From: Patescibacteria group bacterium
GTDB taxonomy: Bacteria > Patescibacteriota > WWE3 > 2-01-FULL-39-13
NCBI GenBank assembly: GCA_030916925.1
Contig: JAUPVU010000004.1
Coordinates: 1 to 6,981 of the forward strand
Length of the DNA: 6,981 bases
Direction of reading: 5' to 3'
Shown: positions 1 to 5,073 of the stretch, piece after piece
Position numbering within the stretch: position 1 is the stretch's first letter
How the letters are laid out: each line of letters opens with the position of its first letter
Position numbers and translations under genes: made by a program
Notes under the pieces: model-generated
The model's input: only the letters and a program-made list of their open reading frames with translations
The model's database searches: none
Told to the model about the DNA's origin: nothing

Positions 1-147
1 AGTCTTATCTGCATTTTCGGAATCTACAGCTTTAAGTATTTCTTTTACATCACTCTCATTATTGATATCCAATTGATTTTTATGAGCATACGAAATAGCA
101 TCAATTACAAGCTCAGTCTTTTTTAATATTTGATCATTATTGTCCAT
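1..147 (-). CDS. Hypothetical protein, N-terminal 49 residues (cut by window start)
   Basis: I do not recognise this protein. The reading frame is open from an ATG at 147 to the window edge with no stop, giving 49 residues that begin MDNNDQILKKTELVIDAISY. The visible part is hydrophilic and rich in Asp, Asn, Glu and Lys, with no signal peptide or membrane segment, so it is probably cytosolic and helical. The start is supported by a Shine-Dalgarno-like AAGGA about six bases upstream. It is the last visible gene of a minus-strand run and starts 42 bases after the stop of the PLD-like gene, so co-transcription is likely. Its function cannot be judged without the missing C-terminal part. Confidence 0.7.
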   Translation of the reverse strand, partial: MDNNDQILKKTELVIDAISYAHKNQLDINNESDVKEILKAVDSENADKT

Positions 148-153
148 AATTTT

Positions 154-160
154 TCCTTTC
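154..160 (-). promoter_or_regulatory. Ribosome binding site of the partial hypothetical gene
   Basis: On the minus strand the sequence reads GAAAGGA, followed by six bases and then ATG. This supports the start at 147. It contrasts with most plus-strand genes here, which have no such motif. Confidence 0.6.
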
Positions 161-189
161 AATAAATTTAATTATAACGCCAACTAATT

Positions 190-660
190 TTATACTTTTA
201 ACTTTAAAAACCTAATCAATTGTTCGGCGGTATGCTTGCAATCAATTCTTCTCATAATCTCGATGCTATTGTTTTGAGAAAGAATATTTAGGCTTCCTTC
301 CCAAGTTATATTTCTGTCTATGATTGCAAGTTTGCGGTGGTGGTTACCTTTTAATAAAGTAATATCAATTCCCATATCTGCCATTTGCATAATCTCATTT
401 GTAGCAAAATCTCTAATTTTTGCATCTAGATCTGAGGGATCTCTTGTAATAATAAGAACTTTAGTTCTACGATCCAGCATTTTTTTAAATGCTGGATAAA
501 ATTTCTCCATTCTTGAGCTAGTTATAAAAGGGGACTCGATTATCACCTCCTTTCGACAGGATTCTAAATCCTTAAAGAAGGTTTGATAAAAGGTATTCTC
601 ATCATATAATATAGAAGGTACTATATTTGGGATTGATTTAGCGCATTTGAACCAGTTCAT
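190..660 (-). CDS. Phospholipase D-like domain protein (single HKD motif)
   Basis: A 156-residue PLD-superfamily protein. The superfamily signature is complete at residues 108-125: His108-x-Lys110, four residues, Asp115, six residues, then Gly122-Ser123-x-Asn125. The N-terminal half (about 15-75) alternates strands and helices, as expected for one PLD lobe, including the strand EVIIESPFIT near residues 38-47. In known enzymes two HKD motifs form the active site through a phosphohistidine intermediate. One motif in a short protein suggests a homodimer, as in the Nuc-type endonucleases. Substrates in this superfamily include phospholipids and nucleic acid. With no signal peptide or membrane helix, an intracellular nucleic-acid role is more likely, but this is inference. 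The start has a strong Shine-Dalgarno and overlaps the TGA of a short upstream ORF as ATGA, which implies translational coupling. Confidence 0.85.
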   Translation of the reverse strand: MNWFKCAKSIPNIVPSILYDENTFYQTFFKDLESCRKEVIIESPFITSSRMEKFYPAFKKMLDRRTKVLIITRDPSDLDAKIRDFATNEIMQMADMGIDITLLKGNHHRKLAIIDRNITWEGSLNILSQNNSIEIMRRIDCKHTAEQLIRFLKLKV

Positions 661-779
661 TGTTGTCCCTCCTTTTTAAAATAAGAAATGGCAACAAGAA
701 GAGCAGACTTCTCTTTTGGATCAATTGTTGAGGTCAAATAGGTTCGAACATCGTCCCAGATGGTGCACCATTTATTCAT
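657..779 (-). CDS. Short ORF of 40 residues, unknown, coupled to the PLD-like gene
   Basis: An ATG at 779 opens a 40-codon frame (starting MNKWCTIWDDVRTYL) that ends with TGA at 657-659, overlapping the PLD ATG as ATGA. Its own ATG overlaps the TGA of another upstream ORF in the same way. I do not recognise the sequence. It looks protein-like: an aromatic-rich start, then DPKEKSALLVAISYFKKEG, which could form an amphipathic helix. There is no Shine-Dalgarno before its ATG, so expression would depend on reinitiation after the upstream ORF. Alternatively this is the C-terminal part of one older gene, now separated from its N-terminal part by a frameshift near 776-779. Both short ORFs stop with TGA, unlike every confident gene here, which weakly favours decay or foreign origin. 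Confidence 0.45.
   Translation of the reverse strand: MNKWCTIWDDVRTYLTSTIDPKEKSALLVAISYFKKEGQQ
667..674 (-). promoter_or_regulatory. Strong Shine-Dalgarno of the PLD-like gene
   Basis: The minus strand reads AAGGAGGG, six bases before the ATG at 660. It is the best ribosome binding site in the window and lies inside the last codons of the upstream short ORF, a typical coupled-gene arrangement. Confidence 0.8.
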
Positions 780-982
780 GCATTAGTCATACGTGCATTA
801 GGTATCAACCGATTTAATGTAAAGTTGCGACCAAGATTATCTTTTAAAAAACCCTGTGTTTCTGCTAAAATTCTACGTGTTAGGCTTTTAGTATAGTAAT
901 AAGCACGCCGAGATGGATTTCGCGAAACCCTTAGCGCACCATCGAGGTATGAGCCGAGATGGTGGAATTGGCAGACACGCAT
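776..982 (-). pseudogene. Possible 5'-truncated ORF running into antisense tRNA-Leu
   Basis: An open frame of 68 codons ends at 776. The only ATG giving a long product (982) lies in the anticodon stem of tRNA-Leu on the opposite strand, so the first ten or so residues are antisense tRNA and cannot be an evolved N-terminus. From about residue 12 the sequence looks like real protein: basic and aromatic (RRAYYYTKSLTRRI), then a likely helix and NLGRNFTLNRLIPNARMTNA. No ATG, GTG or TTG suits a start between the tRNA and the last dozen codons. It ends in an ATGA overlap with the 40-residue ORF. I read it as the C-terminal remnant of a gene whose front was lost at the tRNA boundary, possibly continuous with the next ORF before a frameshift. 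A TATACT on the minus strand (890-895) could be a -10 within it. No family recognised. Confidence 0.35.
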
Positions 983-1041
983 GCCTTAGGAGCATGTCAC
1001 TCTAATCGGTGGTGGAGGTTCAAGTCCTCTTCTCGGCACCA
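953..1041 (+). tRNA. tRNA-Leu (anticodon UAG)
   Basis: The acceptor stem GCCGAGA (953-959) pairs perfectly with TCTCGGC (1031-1037), followed by A and an encoded CCA. The anticodon stem CATGC/GCATG encloses the loop CTTAGGA, with anticodon TAG at 987-989, which reads CUA and probably other CUN codons. A long variable arm (about 997-1013) confirms the class II (Leu) type. The T-arm is GGAGG, loop TTCAAGT, CCTCT. It is probably co-transcribed with the tRNA-Arg 33 bases downstream. Confidence 0.96.
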
Positions 1042-1074
1042 AATTAGAGAAGCTTAATAATTTAGTACGAATTT

Positions 1075-1151
1075 GCTCTTGTAGCTCAGTTGGATAGAGC
1101 GACTGCCTTCTAAGCAGTAGGTCATAGGTTCGAATCCTATCAAGGGCACCA
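1075..1151 (+). tRNA. tRNA-Arg (anticodon UCU)
   Basis: The acceptor stem GCTCTTG pairs with CAAGGGC with one G-U, then A and an encoded CCA. The D-arm contains AGCTCAGTTGGATAGAGC. The anticodon stem ACTGC/GCAGT holds the loop CTTCTAA, with anticodon TCT at 1109-1111, reading AGA (and AGG). The T-arm loop is TTCGAAT. The CCA ends five bases before the ATG of the next protein gene, so the mature tRNA 3' end nearly defines the 5' end of that mRNA. Confidence 0.96.
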
Positions 1152-1156
1152 ATTAC

Positions 1157-3550
1157 ATGTTGAAATCGATCAAGCACAACATACTTCCAATAACTGTCTT
1201 TATCACAGGAGCGTGCGTTTTGATTATGGAGATAGTTGCAACACGTGTCCTTTCTCCGTTCTACGGAAACACGATTTTTACAGTATCAAGCGTAATAAGT
1301 GTCATTCTTGCCGCACTGAGTGTGGGATACTACATTGGAGGTCGATTTGCCGATCGCCACGCCACAATGCGCTGGTTTTTCAGCATAATTCTCTTGAGCG
1401 GCCTTATTTTGCTTTTGTTTCATATTGTCGGCACGTTTGCTCTGCCAATGTTGGGTTATGCTCTTTCAATTTCAGTTGGGCCGCTAGTTTCATCTCTACT
1501 TATATTTTTTCCTCCTGCATTTCTACTCGGAACATTATCACCATATGCCGTTAAACTTCAAAGTGTAAATTTTCCAGAGCAAGGAGTTGGAACCGTTGCG
1601 GGAAAAATTTTCTTTTGGTCTACTTTAGGAAGCATCGTAGGAAGTTTATCTGCAGGTTTTGTACTTATTCCATTTTTTGGAGTTAATCAAATTATTATTG
1701 CAAACGGAGTAGTGTTATTCTTCCTCGGCTTGATACCGCTTTTTATATTAGGTGAAAAAAAATATCTAATCAAATCTTTATTAGTGATATCAGTTATGAT
1801 CGGTATCTTACTGTATATTTCTAACACATCAAGAAAAAACGTTCTTTATAGCAAAGACGGAGTATACGAAAAAATCACTATATATGATGGGCAGTTTGAT
1901 GGACGGCCAACAAGATTTTTTCAGCAAGATCGTAGCAATTCCGGTGCCATGTTTTTGGATTCTGATAATCCGAAAGATTTAGCTTACGGTTACACAAAAT
2001 ATTATTCACTCTATAAAGTATTTAATCCAGACATTAAAAATGCTCTTGTTATAGGCGGCGGAGCGTATTCGATACCAAAAGCACTACTCGCAGACCTTCC
2101 GGACGCTATCATAGATGTTTCAGAGATAGAACCGTCTCTATACAACCTCGCAAAAAAATATTTTGGTGTAGACGATAATCCACGATTAAACAACTATACA
2201 GATGATGGCCGTCGTTTACTTCATGATTCAAATAAAAACTACGACTTAATTTTTAGCGATGTATACTACTCGCTTTTTTCAATTCCAGCCCATTTTACAA
2301 CTCAAGAATTTTTTGAAATTTCAAAAAAAAAACTTAACCAAGACGGAGTCTTTGTCGCAAATATGATCGGAGATTTGTCGCGACAACAGCCCTCACTAAT
2401 CATGTCAGAAATTAAAACTTTTCAAAAAGTTTTTCCTAACAGTTATCTTTTCGCCGTTGAATCACCGTCTAAAACCAAATCTCAAAATATAATTTTTGTG
2501 GGCTATAACAGTGATAAACTTATTGATTTAAATGCACCCTCGATTATTATGGATACTGATCCTGTTATCCGTTCCTTGAAAGATAAAGTTATAGACATAG
2601 ACAGGTTTGACTTATCACCATATCCGATAATGACGGATGATTATTCACCAGTAGAGTATTTGACAGGCCAAGTATTGCAAAGATCATTTAATCAGAATAA
2701 TGATTTTGATGGTGAGGATATGCTCGCAGTTATTGACCAGCAACTACGCTATGGCCCCAGGTACCCAACCGCGACTGGACACAAACAAGTGCAAGATTTC
2801 CTTATTGCTGAGATGACCGAACTGACACATGAAGTAAAGACACAGACTTGGCAACACACTGAATCTGGGGGAAATTCATACGAGCTGACTAATATTATCG
2901 CAAGGCTTCATCCGACGCAGACAAAGCGAATAATACTCGCAACGCACTACGATAGCCAAAAGATATCTTTCAAAAATTCTTCGAATCAAAACCTTCCTTC
3001 ACCAGGGGCTAATAACTCTGCTTCAGGAGTTGCTGTGCTAGTCGAACTAGCGCGTCATTTTGGAAGTTCTCCCATTCTACCGAGCGTTGGCATTGATATT
3101 GTGTTTTTTGATGGCGAGGAAGGAGAGGAAAGTCAGGGAGGGGATTTTACAAATTGGAAACCTCTCGGGTCCACTTATTTTATTGAACATTTGAATGAGA
3201 TTTATGGGGACAAAAAACCAGTTACCGGTGTCGTGTTAGACATGGTTTGTGAAAAAGATTTAAAAATTTTTAAAGAAGCGTCATCTGTAAAGAATGCGCC
3301 AAGCCAGACAGAATCGTTTTGGGATATCGCAGGCAAAATTAACGGAGATATATTTCAAAATGAGATTCGGCCAGAAATTCGAGATGATCACACCTCCCTT
3401 AACCAAGCAGGTATACCAAGTTTCCTCGTTATTGATTATGATTATCCACAATATGCGACTACAAACGATACGATAGAAAAATGCAGTGCCGAAAGTTTGC
3501 AAACAGTTGCCGAAACTGTTTGGAAGTATACTTACTACGGAATCCACTAG
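1157..3550 (+). CDS. Membrane spermidine-synthase-like protein fused to a glutaminyl-cyclase/M28-like domain
   Basis: 797 residues in three parts. Residues 10-222 hold about seven hydrophobic helices like the N-terminus of membrane 'fused MFS/spermidine synthase' proteins (MEIVATRVLSPFYG, then GYYIGGRFADR). Residues 230-505 are an aminopropyltransferase-like Rossmann domain: GGG at 300-302, acidic DVSEIEP at 320-326, DDGRRLL at 349-355, Asp368 in IFSDVYYS, and the closing MTDDYSPVEYL. Residues 520-797 resemble glutaminyl cyclase and M28 zinc peptidases: GPRYP, ATHYDS (His597), PGANNSASG, FFDGEEG (Glu654, Glu655), Asp695, DDHTSLNQAGIPS and the TTNDT region. Two expected metal ligands are absent: the Asp of GAxD is Asn620, and the His before T-x-x-D is Ala767, so this domain may be catalytically dead or repurposed. 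The ATG lies five bases after the tRNA CCA with no Shine-Dalgarno; the N-terminus fits the family. The substrate is unknown, and true spermidine synthesis is not established. Confidence 0.88.
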   Translation: MLKSIKHNILPITVFITGACVLIMEIVATRVLSPFYGNTIFTVSSVISVILAALSVGYYIGGRFADRHATMRWFFSIILLSGLILLLFHIVGTFALPMLGYALSISVGPLVSSLLIFFPPAFLLGTLSPYAVKLQSVNFPEQGVGTVAGKIFFWSTLGSIVGSLSAGFVLIPFFGVNQIIIANGVVLFFLGLIPLFILGEKKYLIKSLLVISVMIGILLYISNTSRKNVLYSKDGVYEKITIYDGQFDGRPTRFFQQDRSNSGAMFLDSDNPKDLAYGYTKYYSLYKVFNPDIKNALVIGGGAYSIPKALLADLPDAIIDVSEIEPSLYNLAKKYFGVDDNPRLNNYTDDGRRLLHDSNKNYDLIFSDVYYSLFSIPAHFTTQEFFEISKKKLNQDGVFVANMIGDLSRQQPSLIMSEIKTFQKVFPNSYLFAVESPSKTKSQNIIFVGYNSDKLIDLNAPSIIMDTDPVIRSLKDKVIDIDRFDLSPYPIMTDDYSPVEYLTGQVLQRSFNQNNDFDGEDMLAVIDQQLRYGPRYPTATGHKQVQDFLIAEMTELTHEVKTQTWQHTESGGNSYELTNIIARLHPTQTKRIILATHYDSQKISFKNSSNQNLPSPGANNSASGVAVLVELARHFGSSPILPSVGIDIVFFDGEEGEESQGGDFTNWKPLGSTYFIEHLNEIYGDKKPVTGVVLDMVCEKDLKIFKEASSVKNAPSQTESFWDIAGKINGDIFQNEIRPEIRDDHTSLNQAGIPSFLVIDYDYPQYATTNDTIEKCSAESLQTVAETVWKYTYYGIH

Positions 3551-3608
3551 TTAGAAAGTATCCTAGAAGCTAAAACATTCGAACGAAAGTCCGCTCGACA
3601 AATCAATT

Positions 3609-3627
3609 CCGAGAAAACACCGAGAAA
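3609..3627 (+). repeat. Short tandem repeat CCGAGAAA, 11 bases apart
   Basis: CCGAGAAA occurs at 3609-3616 and again at 3620-3627, a spacing of 11 bases or about one helical turn. It lies about 45-60 bases upstream of a candidate -10 element. This spacing would suit a dimeric activator, but chance is not excluded in so short a motif. The rest of the 169-base gap shows no ORF, RNA gene or convincing terminator. Confidence 0.3.
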
Positions 3628-3652
3628 GGGGAATATGACCTTATTGTTTTAG

Positions 3653-3676
3653 AGATATGTTATATCTTGGTATAAT
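3653..3676 (+). promoter_or_regulatory. Extended -10 promoter with an inverted repeat, upstream of the nucleotidyltransferase-like gene
   Basis: TGGTATAAT at 3668-3676 is a perfect extended -10 element (TGn plus TATAAT). No good -35 sits at 17 bases, which extended -10 promoters tolerate. Immediately upstream is a perfect 6-base inverted repeat, AGATAT-GTT-ATATCT (3653-3667), which would occupy the spacer and could be an operator. The predicted start is near 3683, leaving a leader of about 37 bases. A weaker TATAAA at 3706-3711 could instead give a near-leaderless transcript. Confidence 0.45.
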
Positions 3677-3719
3677 AAGGGGACAACAAAATTTAAAAGT
3701 CATTATATAAATAACCATA

Positions 3720-4154
3720 ATGGATCAAGTACAAAATAAACTCGCCGAACTAAAATTAACTCCCTCAAATTCAATCGTCATCGGCTCTGGAATTCTAAAT
3801 GCATTGAATATCAGAGAGAGTGCAGATATCGACCTTATCGTTACAAAAGAAAAATATTATGAACTCTCAAAAAATCCGCGGTTTACTATAGTCCAAAAGC
3901 ATGCCGATATTGAATTCGAAGTTCTATCAGATGATATTTTTGAAATAGGATTTAGCTGGACTGTAATTAACAAGACCTGGAGCTTTTCCGATATGCTAGA
4001 ACATTCAATAGTTATAGATAATGTCCGATACATAACAATTCAATTTCTATTAGAAGTTAAACAAAGTTGGTTAAATAATAATTTCGCCCGTCCAAAAGAT
4101 ATCGATGATATAAGATTAATCGAGAATTATATAGCCACTCATAACAATCATTAA
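3720..4154 (+). CDS. Nucleotidyltransferase-fold protein (Pol beta superfamily, minimal)
   Basis: 144 residues. The N-terminal half has the nucleotidyltransferase signature: a helix, then strand SIVIGSG (GSG at 22-24), a helix, then SADIDLIV with Asp36 and Asp38 as the paired metal-binding acids. A third acidic position may be Glu65 or Glu67 in IEFEV. The C-terminal end, KDIDDIRLIENYI (126-138), is the Lys/Asp-rich helix often seen in small nucleotidyltransferases that act on nucleic acid or protein. Relatives include antibiotic adenylyltransferases and the MNT and AbiEii toxin-antitoxin enzymes. There is no partner gene beside it such as a HEPN protein, so the toxin-antitoxin reading is not supported. 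It is cytosolic, with no membrane segment. No Shine-Dalgarno precedes the ATG. The substrate is unknown. Confidence 0.75.
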   Translation: MDQVQNKLAELKLTPSNSIVIGSGILNALNIRESADIDLIVTKEKYYELSKNPRFTIVQKHADIEFEVLSDDIFEIGFSWTVINKTWSFSDMLEHSIVIDNVRYITIQFLLEVKQSWLNNNFARPKDIDDIRLIENYIATHNNH

Positions 4155-4169
4155 ATAGAACCATGACAT

Positions 4170-4198
4170 TTGCACCACCTATATCATTTTGCTACACT
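4170..4198 (+). promoter_or_regulatory. Candidate promoter of the lysozyme-like gene (leaderless)
   Basis: TTGCAC (4170-4175) and TACACT (4193-4198) are separated by exactly 17 bases. The predicted transcription start is at about 4205-4206, coinciding with the ATG at 4206, which has no Shine-Dalgarno. The hexamers match the consensus only moderately (three and four of six), so this rests mainly on spacing and context. Confidence 0.3.
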
Positions 4199-4205
4199 CA
4201 TTTTG

Positions 4206-4895
4206 ATGGAAATTGAATCGAAACCTAAAGTATTTTTTCTCCCATTTATTTATTACTACACGCTTTCTATTGCAGTATTATTAGTGGGAGTTTATTTATT
4301 AGCTAAACTTCCTGATACAAATTCTAGATTAACTTTTGCACAATCCGAAAACGTAGTCGAAGAATCTCAAATTCAAATTGATTTATCTTCCGCAACACAT
4401 GACTCAACTTTTGTTAGCGAATTAACAGTTGATGAAAATGGAAGACCTTGTGATTTAACAATTGCAAAAAAAATCGATACGTATTTTGGAAATATTAATG
4501 CACCGTTAGAAGGTAACGGTTGTGATTTTGTATTTCATGCAAAAGAAAATGGAGTTAATCCATATCTTGTAGCAGCCATTGGAATGTGTGAAAGTACTGG
4601 TGGAAAAGTAACACCAAAATTTGGCGGACAAGAATCTTACAATGCATGGGGATGGGCTGTAACGGACAGTAACGATACTACAAAAGCAGTTAATGGTTAT
4701 GGCTGTACTAGCTGGGAAGAATGCATCGGAAGAGTTACGAGAGGAATAGCCCGTAAAAAAGATAAGGGATTAGAACCTGTTGATATTGTCAAATGGTACA
4801 CTCCAGCATCGGTTGAAAAAGCCAATGGCGTTGCAGAAGACGCACCGTGGGTAAAATGTGTTACTAATACTATTTCTAAAATCCAAGCCTTATAA
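4206..4895 (+). CDS. Membrane-anchored lysozyme/transglycosylase-fold protein, six cysteines
   Basis: 229 residues from the ATG at 4206. A TTG at 4170 would add 12 residues, but the hydrophobic anchor follows the ATG at the usual distance and the TTG overlaps a candidate -35. Residues 9-33 form one membrane segment, then a low-complexity linker to about 75. The C-terminal domain (80-229) contains AKENGVNPYLVAAIGMCESTG, matching the helix around the catalytic Glu of lysozyme-fold enzymes, with Glu129 as the likely acid. It is followed by YNAWGWAV, comparable to the N-x-x-G element of the fold. Six Cys (82, 106, 128, 167, 173, 218) all lie after the anchor, an even number suited to disulfides outside the membrane. 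Probable role: peptidoglycan cleavage or remodelling at the cell surface. Whether it is a muramidase, lytic transglycosylase or glucosaminidase cannot be told. Confidence 0.75.
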   Translation: MEIESKPKVFFLPFIYYYTLSIAVLLVGVYLLAKLPDTNSRLTFAQSENVVEESQIQIDLSSATHDSTFVSELTVDENGRPCDLTIAKKIDTYFGNINAPLEGNGCDFVFHAKENGVNPYLVAAIGMCESTGGKVTPKFGGQESYNAWGWAVTDSNDTTKAVNGYGCTSWEECIGRVTRGIARKKDKGLEPVDIVKWYTPASVEKANGVAEDAPWVKCVTNTISKIQAL

Positions 4896-4896
4896 T
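4891..4896 (+). promoter_or_regulatory. Candidate -10 element for tRNA-Leu(CAG)
   Basis: A perfect TATAAT overlaps the TAA stop of the preceding gene. Transcription would start near 4903, about 35 bases before the tRNA. No convincing -35 is visible at 16-18 bases, so the call is tentative in AT-rich DNA. Confidence 0.3.
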
Positions 4897-4900
4897 ATAA

Positions 4901-4916
4901 AAAGGTTACGACCTTT
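4901..4916 (+). other. Small hairpin with TACG loop between gene and tRNA
   Basis: AAAGGT-TACG-ACCTTT forms a perfect 6-base stem with a UNCG-type tetraloop, six bases after the stop codon. It lacks a following U-run on the plus strand, so it is at best a weak terminator. On the minus strand it is followed by a T-rich run. If the TATAAT at 4891 is a promoter, this hairpin would form the 5' end of the tRNA precursor. Confidence 0.35.
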
Positions 4917-4937
4917 AATCAGAGCAAACCCTATTTA

Positions 4938-5022
4938 GCCGAGGTGGTGAAACTGGCAGACACGCTGTCTTCAGAAGGCAGTGCCGCAAGGCTTGGAGGT
5001 TCAAATCCTCTTCTCGGCACCA
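4938..5022 (+). tRNA. tRNA-Leu (anticodon CAG)
   Basis: The acceptor stem GCCGAGG pairs with TCTCGGC with one G-U, followed by A and an encoded CCA. The anticodon stem CTGTC/GGCAG holds the loop TTCAGAA, with anticodon CAG at 4972-4974, reading CUG. The long variable arm has a GCC-GCAA-GGC hairpin with a GNRA loop, typical of class II tRNA. Its last 28 bases match those of tRNA-Leu(UAG) with one mismatch. Confidence 0.96.
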
Positions 5023-5058
5023 TGATAATAGAATCTTTCTACTATATCGAACTTTTTC

Positions 5059-5067
5059 TGCTAAAAT
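5059..5067 (+). promoter_or_regulatory. Extended -10 promoter of the exporter operon (leaderless)
   Basis: TGCTAAAAT is an extended -10 (TGn plus TAAAAT) ending six bases before the GTG at 5074. A start of transcription seven bases after the -10 would fall on that GTG, giving a leaderless message. This fits the absence of any Shine-Dalgarno; the bases before GTG are TATAG. No -35 is evident, as is common with extended -10 promoters. Confidence 0.45.
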
Positions 5068-5073
5068 ATATAG

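Noticed and set aside
664..952. Possible tmRNA or permuted tmRNA, suggested by GGTTCGAAC near 741, a CCA at 768-770 and ATTTCGCGAAACCC at 917-930
   Set aside because: No T-stem or acceptor pairing could be drawn on either strand and no SsrA-like tag ends in a stop. The similarity is local only.
986..1177. Minus-strand ORF of 63 residues covering both tRNAs
   Set aside because: It is antisense to tRNA-Leu and tRNA-Arg. Motifs such as RIRTYDLLLRRQSLYPTEL are a well-known artefact of translating tRNA genes backwards.
1213..1554. Plus-strand ORF of 113 residues inside the fusion gene
   Set aside because: It is a shadow frame of the membrane domain, with no start signal and a cysteine/serine-rich, non-native composition.
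3720..4154. Type VII or AbiE-like toxin-antitoxin system
   Set aside because: Only the nucleotidyltransferase-like protein is present; no HEPN or regulator partner is adjacent.
1014..5022. Direct repeat of about 28 bases (tRNA-Leu 3' ends at 1014-1041 and 4995-5022) as attachment sites of an integrated element
   Set aside because: The match is explained by two leucine tRNAs of the same family. There is no integrase between them and both tRNAs are intact.
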